Part shown: positions 17,088 to 25,589 of the stretch, piece by piece
Layout of the letters: each line of letters opens with the position of its first letter
Position numbering within the stretch: position 1 is the stretch's first letter
From: CAKRJP01 sp963658085
GTDB taxonomy: Bacteria; Bacillota; Clostridia; Lachnospirales; Lachnospiraceae
Direction of reading: 5' to 3'
Assembly (NCBI GenBank): GCA_963658085.1
Contig: CAVKOU010000010.1
Location: 1 to 64,000, forward strand
DNA length: 64,000 bases
The notes under the pieces: generated by a model
Told to the model about the DNA's origin: nothing
The model's input: the letters and a program-made list of their open reading frames with translations, nothing else
Database searches by the model: none
Made by a program: the position numbers and the translations under genes

Positions 17088-18230
17088 TTATAGATATCCC
17101 TGTGGATCCACTGCAGTTCCATCCACTTCCACCTGGAAATGTAAATGGGCCCCAAAAGAGTCACCGGTATTTCCTACATATCCGATCTGCTGTCCCTTCA
17201 CTACAGTCTGTCCCGCAGAAACTGCTAAAGCACTGTGGTGCATATACTTTGTTACGATTCCATTTCCATGGTCAATAACCACCCAGTTACCTGCACTATC
17301 ACTCCATCCGGCAATGATGACGGTTCCTGCATCTGCCGCATAGGTAGGGCTTCCTTCTGATGCCGCAAGATCTAAGCCCTTATGGAAAGAACTGTCAAAG
17401 TCACGATATCCAAAGGTACTACTAACAGTTCCGGATGGGCAAGGATTGGTAAATTGTCCGCTACCACTGACTACGACACTATCAGAAGCAACATAGGTAG
17501 AACTTCCTGAAGAGCTTGCACTCTGTGCCGCTTTTGCAGCCGCCGCTGCCGCCGCTGCTGCTTCCTGCTGCTTTCTTTGTGCCTCAGCCGCAGCCTCTTC
17601 TAATTCCTTGATTTTGGCATTGGTAGAAGTAAGTTCGCTATCCAAAGAAGCAATCTCCTTGGATTTCTCATTTACCAAAGTGGTAAGTTCTTCCTGCTTT
17701 GCTACAATATCATCATGCATCTTATCTAACTGTGCATACTCTTCATTCAAAGCCTCTTCCTGGTCTTCTACATCCTTCACAATTTCCTGATATTCCACCA
17801 ACATATCTCTGTCATAGGTGGAAATGGTATTGATATATTCTGCCTTATTCAAAAAATCGCCGATGGATTCTGCACTAATCAAAATTTCAATAAGCTGTGC
17901 ATTGCCATTTTCATACATGAATTTAATACGTTTTTTCATGTTGGTATATTGGGTATTCTCATTGACTTTGGCGGTAACAAGTTCATCTTCTTTTTCTTTG
18001 ATTTCTGTTTCTTTATCCGAAATCTGTTGCTGAACCTCTTCCATCTCTTTTACTTTCTTTTCCAGTTGTGTTACCAGACTGTTTTTCTCATTTTGTGCAG
18101 TATTTTTCTGATTTTGTAAGGTGTCAGCTTTTTTCTTAGCGTCATCCACCTCTGTAGCCTTTACCGGAACCGCAAGGCTGAGGCAGACAGTTATGGCCAC
18201 CAGGCCCTTTAACATCTTATTTTTTATCAT
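17088..18230 (-). CDS. M23 (LytM) peptidoglycan hydrolase with coiled coil, FtsEX partner
   Basis: A 380-residue exported protein: signal peptide (1-25, ending VPVKA), a long coiled coil of about 200 residues rich in Lys/Glu/Gln, an Ala/Ser linker, and a C-terminal M23 domain. The zinc ligands look intact (HKGLDLA, HHSAL, HLHFQV), so unlike EnvC the domain is probably catalytically active. The gene lies directly after ftsEX, and in Firmicutes the FtsEX complex activates coiled-coil hydrolases of this kind (PcsB, CwlO) at the septum or side wall. The ribosome site AAGGGG sits in the loop of a small hairpin. Confidence 0.93.
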   Translation of the reverse strand: MIKNKMLKGLVAITVCLSLAVPVKATEVDDAKKKADTLQNQKNTAQNEKNSLVTQLEKKVKEMEEVQQQISDKETEIKEKEDELVTAKVNENTQYTNMKKRIKFMYENGNAQLIEILISAESIGDFLNKAEYINTISTYDRDMLVEYQEIVKDVEDQEEALNEEYAQLDKMHDDIVAKQEELTTLVNEKSKEIASLDSELTSTNAKIKELEEAAAEAQRKQQEAAAAAAAAAKAAQSASSSGSSTYVASDSVVVSGSGQFTNPCPSGTVSSTFGYRDFDSSFHKGLDLAASEGSPTYAADAGTVIIAGWSDSAGNWVVIDHGNGIVTKYMHHSALAVSAGQTVVKGQQIGYVGNTGDSFGAHLHFQVEVDGTAVDPQGYL

Positions 18231-18293
18231 AAGTTTACCCCTTATAAACTACAACATTCTTCCACCTATACACCTGGCACAGGGGAAGAATGT
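18230..18293 (-). promoter_or_regulatory. Paired hairpins in the ftsX-M23 gene gap
   Basis: The 70-base gap holds a perfect 10-base stem ACATTCTTCC / GGAAGAATGT (arms 18254-18263 and 18284-18293), then a 6-base stem AGTTTA / TAAACT whose loop displays the AAGGGG ribosome site of the M23 gene. There is no U tract, so this is more likely an mRNA processing or translation-control structure than a terminator. Confidence 0.45.
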
Positions 18294-18300
18294 CGAAAAA

Positions 18301-19209
18301 TTATACTCTTAAATGTTTACGAATTGTAAAGAAACTTCCTACAAAACCAATACCGACTCCAAGAGCGATTCCCACCGGCAACAGAGTTTTATAAACATCC
18401 ACAACCGGAAGAAATTCCACGATATTGTTAAGAAGACTAAATTTCGCCATAATATAAGCCACTGCTTTATCATATGCAAAATATAAAATAACAAGAGGTA
18501 TCAGAGCTCCGATTACTCCGATCAGAAGACCCTCGATTACAAAAGGAGCTCGGACGAATCCATCCTTTGCACCGATATATTTCATAATAGCAATCTCTTC
18601 GCTTCTTACGGTAATACCCATAGTAACGGTATTGCTGATCAGGAAGATAGATACCGCGAGCAAAATTCCGATAATTCCTGCAGAAATAATTCCTACTAAT
18701 TTATTCATACTGGTAAGAGTCTTGGCTACTACATCTGATTTGTTAACCTTACGCACACCGTCTAAGCTTTCTGCAAAAGAAACCACACTCTTCTGCTTTG
18801 AAACATCTGACATATAAACTTCATAGTTATCTGAATTCGCCAAAGGATTATCGGATTTAAATCCCTCCGCCAAATCTGCTGAATCTCCAAAGTAATCAGT
18901 TTTGAATTTCTCCCAGGCATCATCAGCACTTACGTAATTTACTTCTAATACGCCATCTGCCTCTTCTAACTGCTTACCGATCTTATTCTTCTGGGACTGG
19001 GTCGCATCTTCATCAAAGAAAACTGTAATTGCAACCCCTTCCTCCGCTTTTGCTACAATATGATTAAAATTAAGAACAATGGAGTAAAACAATCCGAACA
19101 AGAAAATACATGCTGCCATCGTCGCAATAGAAGCGATGGAAAACATCTTATTTCTTCGAATGTTCTTAGCACCCTGTCTTATAGAATATCCAACTGTACT
19201 AATTCTCAT
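18301..19209 (-). CDS. ftsX: Cell division ABC transporter permease FtsX
   Basis: Membrane half of the FtsEX complex, a signalling ABC transporter that activates peptidoglycan hydrolases. I chose the start MRISTVGYSIRQGAKN (302 residues) with an AAGGTGG ribosome site; an upstream ATG at 19242 lies inside ftsE. There are four transmembrane segments: one near residue 25-45, a large extracellular loop of about 110 residues, then three in the C-terminal half. The motif SEEIAIMKYIGAKDGFVRAPF is typical of the family. It overlaps ftsE by 11 bases. Confidence 0.95.
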   Translation of the reverse strand: MRISTVGYSIRQGAKNIRRNKMFSIASIATMAACIFLFGLFYSIVLNFNHIVAKAEEGVAITVFFDEDATQSQKNKIGKQLEEADGVLEVNYVSADDAWEKFKTDYFGDSADLAEGFKSDNPLANSDNYEVYMSDVSKQKSVVSFAESLDGVRKVNKSDVVAKTLTSMNKLVGIISAGIIGILLAVSIFLISNTVTMGITVRSEEIAIMKYIGAKDGFVRAPFVIEGLLIGVIGALIPLVILYFAYDKAVAYIMAKFSLLNNIVEFLPVVDVYKTLLPVGIALGVGIGFVGSFFTIRKHLRV

Positions 19210-19885
19210 TACTATACCCACCTTTTTTCTCGTCGCTGACAATTACACCTTTTTTCATTGTAACAACTCGTTTTTTCATCTCATTAACGATCTCTTGATT
19301 GTGTGTTACAACCAGTACTGTCGTTCCTCTTTCATTGGCTTCCTCCAAAAGCTTCATGATCTCCCATGAGTTTGTAGGGTCCAAGTTACCGGTAGGCTCA
19401 TCCGCCAAGAGGATTGCCGGCTCATTTACAATAGCTCTTGCGATGGCAACTCTCTGCTGCTCTCCACCAGATAACTCCCTTGGGAATGACTTGTACTTTT
19501 GTGCTAATCCTACCAATGAAAGCGCCGCAGGTACTTTCTTCTTGATGATACGGGTAGGCCTCTCTGTCACTCGCAGTGCAAAGGCGATATTTTCATAAAT
19601 GTTTCTGTCCTGTAACAAACGGAAATCCTGGAATACTACTCCTACATTTCTTCGGTAGGTCGGGATCTTACGATGCTTCATTCTATTTAAAGAAAATCCG
19701 TTAACTGTTATAGTACCTGAAGTAGGTTCCAATTCCTTCAAAATCAGCTTAATCAATGTTGACTTGCCGGAACCACTGTCACCTACGATGAACACAAACT
19801 CTCCCTGCTCAATCTTAAGATTGATACCATTGAGAGCAGCAACCCCTTTTGAGTACTCTTTCGTTACTTCTTTTAATTCAATCAT
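19199..19885 (-). CDS. ftsE: Cell division ATP-binding protein FtsE
   Basis: ATPase of FtsEX. The 228-residue protein has Walker A GDSGSGKST at about 35-43, signature LSGGEQQRVAIARAI, Walker B ILLADEPTGNLD and the H-loop VVTHNQ. It follows the CdaR-like regulator by 18 bases with an AGGAGG ribosome site, and its stop overlaps ftsX, so the complex is made stoichiometrically. Confidence 0.97.
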   Translation of the reverse strand: MIELKEVTKEYSKGVAALNGINLKIEQGEFVFIVGDSGSGKSTLIKLILKELEPTSGTITVNGFSLNRMKHRKIPTYRRNVGVVFQDFRLLQDRNIYENIAFALRVTERPTRIIKKKVPAALSLVGLAQKYKSFPRELSGGEQQRVAIARAIVNEPAILLADEPTGNLDPTNSWEIMKLLEEANERGTTVLVVTHNQEIVNEMKKRVVTMKKGVIVSDEKKGGYSNEN

Positions 19886-19903
19886 TGAGTTCCTCCTAAT
19901 TAT

Positions 19904-20989
19904 TTAATACTCCATGGTCTCCATATACTTCATATACTTCACCACCATAAGGGCAATCTTGAAAGTAATGGCATCCTCGAATACGCGCAAATCAAGGCCC
20001 GTACTCTTCTGAAGCTTATCCAGTCTGTATACCAGCGTATTACGATGAATGTATAACTGTCTGGATGTCTCAGATACATTCAGATTATTCTCGAAGAATT
20101 TGTTGATGGTAATCAAAGTCTCTTCGTCGAAGTCATCCGGTGATTTCCCCTCAAAAATCTCACGAATGAACATTTTACATAAAGGAATTGGAAGCTGGTA
20201 GATCAATCGACCGATTCCTAAGGTACTGTAGGCAATCACTTTTCTCTCTTCAAAGAAAATCTTTCCTACATCCAAGGCAAGCTTTGCTTCCTTGTAAGAC
20301 TTACTCACTTCTTTAATATCACTTACAACAGTTCCGTAAGCAATCAAAGTTTCCTCTCCCTCATCCTTCAAGGATGCATGAAGATTCTGCGCAACCTTCT
20401 CCAGCTCTTCATGTCCGTCGTTTGGATCTAATTCCTTCACAATGATAATATTCTTCTCATCTACGGCTGTCACAAAGTCTCTGGTTCTATTGCCTAAAAT
20501 ATTCCTTACGGTATCGAGAGTTCCACTGTCTTTTTCGTGTTTCGTCTCAACAATAAGGATAACACGTCTCACATCTGTGTCAATGTGTAATTTTTTAGCG
20601 CGGTTATAGATGTCCACCAAAAGCAGATTATCTAAAATCAAATTCTTAATGAAATTATCCTTGTCAAACCGCTCCTTGTATGCAACCAAAAGATTCTGAA
20701 TCTGGAAGGTTGCAACCTTGCCGATCATGTAGGCATCGTCTCCATCCCCGTTTACAACCAGGATGTATTCCAACTGATGCTCATCAAAAATTTTAAAAAA
20801 CTGATATCCCTGTACTACCTGACTATCTGCTGAGGATTCTACAAAATGTTCCACTTCCTCCTCATATCTTCCCTGATCCGGGAACGTGCTTGCAAGAGAC
20901 TTACCGTCTGTATCCAATACACAAAAATCAATACGCGTAATCCCTTTCAATCCTTCAATCGTGTTTTGAAGTATTTGATTAGATATCAT
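19904..20989 (-). CDS. CdaR/PucR-type helix-turn-helix regulator
   Basis: A 361-residue cytoplasmic protein. The N-terminal about 140 residues look like a small ligand or sensory domain, the middle (about 160-270) is the GGDEF-like region typical of CdaR/PucR proteins, and the C terminus carries the PucR HTH_30 domain with LNVSETSRQLYIHRNTLVYRL. Such regulators often respond to sugar acids or purines, but this one sits 18 bases upstream of ftsE on the same strand and has no metabolic genes beside it. Its target is unknown; ftsEX and the downstream hydrolase are candidates by position. Confidence 0.88.
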   Translation of the reverse strand: MISNQILQNTIEGLKGITRIDFCVLDTDGKSLASTFPDQGRYEEEVEHFVESSADSQVVQGYQFFKIFDEHQLEYILVVNGDGDDAYMIGKVATFQIQNLLVAYKERFDKDNFIKNLILDNLLLVDIYNRAKKLHIDTDVRRVILIVETKHEKDSGTLDTVRNILGNRTRDFVTAVDEKNIIIVKELDPNDGHEELEKVAQNLHASLKDEGEETLIAYGTVVSDIKEVSKSYKEAKLALDVGKIFFEERKVIAYSTLGIGRLIYQLPIPLCKMFIREIFEGKSPDDFDEETLITINKFFENNLNVSETSRQLYIHRNTLVYRLDKLQKSTGLDLRVFEDAITFKIALMVVKYMKYMETMEY

Positions 20990-21092
20990 ATTTTATCTCC
21001 TCCACCCTTTTCAATATGCATTTTACACAACAAACCTATCCTTAAAATAGTAATTTTGCATACCATTATGTCTTATATTAATATAAATTCAC

Positions 21093-21134
21093 AAAAAAAG
21101 AAAGAGGAAATCAACTTTTTTTGTCAATTTCCTC
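21093..21134 (-). terminator. Terminator of the WecG/TagA-family gene
   Basis: Stem GAGGAAA-TGAC / GTTGA-TTTCCTC (21104-21134) begins right after the stop codon and is followed on the minus strand by TTTCTTTTTTTGTG. It separates this gene from the CdaR-like regulator downstream. Confidence 0.8.
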
Positions 21135-21135
21135 G

Positions 21136-21819
21136 TTACTGATCATTCTCTTTCTCAATATTCTTCTTTCTCTTCGCGATTTCCTTCTTAAATAAGTGTC
21201 GGAGGACAAAATCACCGAACTTTGCCATAACGGTAGTATTCTTCTCTCCCGGCAAAGGATTCTTCCCCACTCCCAGCCATACCCTGGCATTAAGTAGTCT
21301 CTGATTTCTGATGATGAAATCTTCCTGCAAAGGAGATGGCAACTTTGAGAGAATACAATCGCATTCACTGCCATTAATGGCATTCACCACCATATCATCC
21401 GCCGGATCCTGAGCCGAAACTTTGGCCACTCCTACAATTTGGCATCCCGAATAACGCTGCATGAAATATTCATAATACTTCGTACACTCCTCTTCCTTCT
21501 CGCCAAGAAGGTAAACTCTCTTGTGATTCTTATGTAAGTATTGGAAAAATAATTTTAGAAAGGTCTGCTCCTTCGTCTCTTTAAAAAGTTGTCTACTCTC
21601 TAAACCCGACGACTCCAGCACCGTGGTATCTCCTGCCAGGATGAGATCAAAGTTTTTAATGGACTCTCCCGAATCCTCTCTCTCCATCACAGACATGAGT
21701 CCGTCCACGGTAGCCATCTCCACCACCTGAAGCTGTTCCTCTTCCATATATTTTAGAACAGCCTCCATCGCTCCCTTGGCGGTACAGTTATTCAGTTGTA
21801 TTCCCAAAACTTCTTTCAT
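21136..21819 (-). CDS. WecG/TagA/CpsF-family glycosyltransferase
   Basis: Members transfer N-acetylmannosamine or related sugars to lipid-linked intermediates of teichoic acids or surface polysaccharides on the cytoplasmic face. The 227-residue protein has family features TVDGLMSV (substrate Asp/Gly region), VYLLGEKEEECTKYY and LLNARVWLGVGKNP. I chose ATG at 21819 with an AGGA site 7-8 bases away over the in-frame GTG at 21825. One odd point: the usual conserved region after the glycine-rich loop reads CDCILSKLPSPLQEDFI, rather than the common LGxPxQE. No other wall-glycan genes lie near, so its acceptor cannot be told. Confidence 0.87.
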   Translation of the reverse strand: MKEVLGIQLNNCTAKGAMEAVLKYMEEEQLQVVEMATVDGLMSVMEREDSGESIKNFDLILAGDTTVLESSGLESRQLFKETKEQTFLKLFFQYLHKNHKRVYLLGEKEEECTKYYEYFMQRYSGCQIVGVAKVSAQDPADDMVVNAINGSECDCILSKLPSPLQEDFIIRNQRLLNARVWLGVGKNPLPGEKNTTVMAKFGDFVLRHLFKKEIAKRKKNIEKENDQ

Positions 21820-21864
21820 GTCCACATCCTACTCTATGAAAATCAACTTTTGCCACGTTTTTCA

Positions 21865-21893
21865 AGTATAGCAATGGGACACCGGCATTGCAA
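21865..21893 (-). promoter_or_regulatory. Promoter of the WecG/TagA-family gene
   Basis: TTGCAA (21888-21893), 17 bases, TATACT (21865-21870) on the minus strand. A GCAATG/CATTGC inverted repeat spans the spacer and overlaps the -35 box, so it could also be an operator. Confidence 0.55.
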
Positions 21894-21947
21894 GAAATGT
21901 TACAAAGAGTTCATAGTAATTAATATTTTTCATAGCAAATAATATTT

Positions 21948-24900
21948 TTATAAGTAAATTTCTTTTTGCAAACAGAAGGAATAAATAATTCTCTCCTTTA
22001 CCTTTTTCTTCGTAATCTGTTCCAACGCTTTTTCATAGTAATCCATCTGGCCATGATACCGTTTAACCAATTCTTCTTCGCTTTTTACCCGGTCTGTCTT
22101 ATAGTCTAAAAGAACCAACTCCTCTTCCTCTTGAAAGAACACATCAATGACACCCTGAACCAACAACAGTTCCTTAGAATCTCCATTTTTTTCCACCTCA
22201 GCTTCCGAAACGCCTAGGACAAAGGGCTGTTCTTTGAAAAGATTTCCATTGTTAGCAGCATCACACATTCTTTTTCCAAGATCGCTTTTTAAGAACCCAA
22301 GAATTTCCTTTTCCCGAATACATTCTGCTTCTTTCGAATCCAACTTTCCTTCCTTCACAAATTTCAAAAGATCTTTTTTTAACTCGACCTCTGCATAATC
22401 TTCATGAAGATTCTCATAACTTAAAAGTTCCATTACCCTGTGATAAGCTGTACCTTTAAGAGCGCCTGTAAGGGTAGTTTCTTCTTGAAGGAATTTAGGA
22501 ACCAAGGGAGTAACTTCCGGTTCCTGATATAAATTTTCCTCCAAAGGTTCTTCTGACATTTCTTGTAAACGGATTCGTTTCTTCAATTCAGAAACTGTAT
22601 ATTTCATTTTTTGATTTCTGCTATTATCATAAGGATATTGATAGGAAAATTGTTCCTCTAATGATTCTTCCGCTTCCTTATTATATGTAATTTCTGTATT
22701 CCAGCTTTCTAAGGTCCAACGATGAATATCTTCCGTTACGATTTCTTGGATCTCTCCCGTTACAATGTCCGTTCCGTCGATCACCTTAAGGAGAATCAGA
22801 TTGGAATCAGAAAGGGTGCAAACCGCAGGGATCAGCCAATCCATATAGGTAGATACCCCCACACGAACATGATAGGGCAGGATCTTAAGAACTTCTCCTT
22901 CCCTAAAACTGTCATCCTTATGCTCGTAAGGAGCCATCTTCTTTTCAAAATCCGAAGCCACACCGGTGATAATCAATTTTTCCTTCGCTCTTGTAAGGGC
23001 TACATACAAAATTCTTAGCTCCTCCGCCCAGGTATCCATATATTCTTCTCTCTGGATAATCTTTTTTATGAGGCTAGGACTTTTGGTATGAAGTTCAATG
23101 TCCATGGCATCCATGCCAATTCCCAGTGTAGAGTGAAGAAGCACACCACCTGACGCGTCCTGTAAATTCATACGTTTCCCAATCCCGCATACAAATACCA
23201 CAGGAAATTCCAATCCCTTACTCTTGTGAATGGTCATAATGCGAACACTGTCTGACTGTTCATCCTCCATGGAAGCCTCTCCATAATCTACATTATATTT
23301 CTGAAGTTTTTCTATGTAACGAACAAAATGAAAGAGCCCCTTATAACTGGTACTCTCAAAATCCCTGGCCTTTTGGATCAAAATCTGCAGATTTGCTTTT
23401 CTGATTTCTCCTCCAGGCATTGCTGAAACATAATCCTCATAACCGGTTTCATCCAAGATTTTCCACAACAATTCATGGATGGAAGTATAGGATAGAATCT
23501 TACGAAATTCATCAACCTGATCCATACATTTTAGAATCTTATCCTCTTTCTTTTGTCTCTCGGATCCTTCTTCTTTTAACTTATTTACATAGGCAAAGAC
23601 AGCCTCATGAAAGCTTAAATCAGGATAAGTGCTTTTCACTTTGGCCAGATCTTCTTCTTTCACTCCTCCCATAGGAGAGGTAAGCACTGCCGCCAAAGGC
23701 ACATCCTGAGCTTTGTTATCCAGTATCCGGAGATAATCCATGAGGATACCGATTTCCTGGGTTTTAAAATACCCTTCCTTGGTACCTGTATAATTAGGGA
23801 TTCCCTCTTTTGTTAAAATTTCACTGAAGATATCTGCCATACCGGAGGTGCTGCGCATCAAAATCACAATATCCGAATAACGAAGAGATCGAAACTCTCC
23901 CGTTTTTTTATCGATAATTTTGTGACTTTCCATTAATTTTTTTATTCTAAGTGCCACTCCTCTGGCTTCTAATTCCTTATCAGAGACTTTCAAATCCGTT
24001 CCATCTTTTCCTTGATTTTCATAGAGCAACATTTCAGTTCTATTATCCACAGAAGGGTCTTCCCCGTAAGAGGCTCCTACATAAAGAGCCGCATCATCAT
24101 CATAGTCGATACCTCCTAGATCCTTTGCCATGATCTGTCTAAAAATACCATTAACGCTGTCAAGTACCTGAGATCTGCTTCGAAAATTTTTATGAAGATC
24201 TATTCGCTGTGTCATGCTGTCGTTTACATCATAAGTATTATATTTCTCCATAAAAAGTTCCGGCCTAGAAAGACGGAATCTGTAAATGCTTTGCTTTACA
24301 TCTCCTACCATAAAAATATTATATTTTCCACGAGACACCGTAGAAACACTGGTGAGAATGGTCTCCTGTATCAGGTTACTGTCCTGGTACTCATCGATCA
24401 TGATCTCTTTAAAAAAGTCCTGGTATTCTCTTGCCACGAAAGAAGGCACAAGTTCTCCTTCTTTTTCTTCTGTAAGAATCCTAAGAGCGTATTGTTCCAT
24501 ATCAGAAAAATCGATTAGATTCCGTTCTCTTTTTTTCTCTTGGAAAGCTTTCGCAAAGTTAAGGACTAACTCCACCAGTTCTTCCACAGAACCTTTACAC
24601 ATCTTAAGATCTGACAAAATCTCTTCTATAGGAGCATAAAAATACTGTGACACAATCGTTTTGATCAACTTCTTAACTTCATCTCTAAGCTCCTTTACCT
24701 GTTTGATCTTAAGTTCCGATACAGTCTTATCTTTGTTAGTTGCAAGACGAGACCATGAGATATTTCCAAAGGCCTCCACTTGCTCCTGATAACCCTTTGC
24801 TGCTTTTAAAGAATCCAGAATCTGCAGATCCTTTCTGAGTGTAGTTTCATAAGCCAACGGACCATCCTCCGAAAGACATAGATCAATCCCTTTCTGTAAT

Positions 24901-25589
24901 AAATTTTCTGCATCCTGCAAGTAAGCATTCACTCTCTCCTGCATAAGATTCATATAAAAAGCATGCTCAAGATCCTCCGGGCTTTTCGCATCATAAGAGG
25001 CAATACAACTTTTCAACCACTTTTCCGGCTGAGGGTAACTTCTTGAATAATCATAGATATCTAAAATGTACTCCTGAATCTTTTTGTCTGATTTTCCTCC
25101 GCCATAGGCCGAGATAAAGTCTAAGAATTTCGGATCCTTTTCCTGATACTTTTCTTCTAAAACTTCCTCCAGCACATCATAACGCAAAAGGGTAAGTTCT
25201 CCTTCCTCTCCCACACGAAAGGTCGGATCGATCGAAATCGCATGAAAATGATCCCGAATCACTGACAAACAGAAACTGTGTATCGTGGTAATTTGCGCAT
25301 TGTGAATCAAAGTCGCCTGTCTGGAAAGATGTTCATTTCCCGGTTCATCAAAAAGTTTCTTTTCGATAGCGTCTCTGATACGTTCCTTCATCTCTCCTGC
25401 CGCTGCCTCTGTAAAAGTCACAACCAGAAGACGATCCACATCCACCGGATTTTTCTCATCTGTCAGCATCGTAACAATTCGCTCTACTAAGACAGCCGTC
25501 TTACCGGAGCCTGCTGCCGCCGACACTAATATATTTCGATCTCTTAAGTCTATGACCTTTTGTTGGTCAGCTGTCCAATTCACCTTCAT
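21948..25589 (-). CDS. addA: AddA: helicase-nuclease subunit of AddAB
   Basis: AddAB resects double-strand breaks to a recombination hot spot (Chi) and loads RecA; it replaces RecBCD in Firmicutes. The 1213-residue AddA has UvrD-type helicase motifs (Walker A AAAGSGKTAVL at about 24-34, VGDVKQSIYRFR, motif VI region LRILYVALTRAKEKL) and a C-terminal PD-(D/E)XK nuclease with GVIDVFF and LLDYKTDR. Length is normal. It starts 23 bases inside the end of addB. Confidence 0.97.
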   Translation of the reverse strand: MKVNWTADQQKVIDLRDRNILVSAAAGSGKTAVLVERIVTMLTDEKNPVDVDRLLVVTFTEAAAGEMKERIRDAIEKKLFDEPGNEHLSRQATLIHNAQITTIHSFCLSVIRDHFHAISIDPTFRVGEEGELTLLRYDVLEEVLEEKYQEKDPKFLDFISAYGGGKSDKKIQEYILDIYDYSRSYPQPEKWLKSCIASYDAKSPEDLEHAFYMNLMQERVNAYLQDAENLLQKGIDLCLSEDGPLAYETTLRKDLQILDSLKAAKGYQEQVEAFGNISWSRLATNKDKTVSELKIKQVKELRDEVKKLIKTIVSQYFYAPIEEILSDLKMCKGSVEELVELVLNFAKAFQEKKRERNLIDFSDMEQYALRILTEEKEGELVPSFVAREYQDFFKEIMIDEYQDSNLIQETILTSVSTVSRGKYNIFMVGDVKQSIYRFRLSRPELFMEKYNTYDVNDSMTQRIDLHKNFRSRSQVLDSVNGIFRQIMAKDLGGIDYDDDAALYVGASYGEDPSVDNRTEMLLYENQGKDGTDLKVSDKELEARGVALRIKKLMESHKIIDKKTGEFRSLRYSDIVILMRSTSGMADIFSEILTKEGIPNYTGTKEGYFKTQEIGILMDYLRILDNKAQDVPLAAVLTSPMGGVKEEDLAKVKSTYPDLSFHEAVFAYVNKLKEEGSERQKKEDKILKCMDQVDEFRKILSYTSIHELLWKILDETGYEDYVSAMPGGEIRKANLQILIQKARDFESTSYKGLFHFVRYIEKLQKYNVDYGEASMEDEQSDSVRIMTIHKSKGLEFPVVFVCGIGKRMNLQDASGGVLLHSTLGIGMDAMDIELHTKSPSLIKKIIQREEYMDTWAEELRILYVALTRAKEKLIITGVASDFEKKMAPYEHKDDSFREGEVLKILPYHVRVGVSTYMDWLIPAVCTLSDSNLILLKVIDGTDIVTGEIQEIVTEDIHRWTLESWNTEITYNKEAEESLEEQFSYQYPYDNSRNQKMKYTVSELKKRIRLQEMSEEPLEENLYQEPEVTPLVPKFLQEETTLTGALKGTAYHRVMELLSYENLHEDYAEVELKKDLLKFVKEGKLDSKEAECIREKEILGFLKSDLGKRMCDAANNGNLFKEQPFVLGVSEAEVEKNGDSKELLLVQGVIDVFFQEEEELVLLDYKTDRVKSEEELVKRYHGQMDYYEKALEQITKKKVKERIIYSFCLQKEIYL

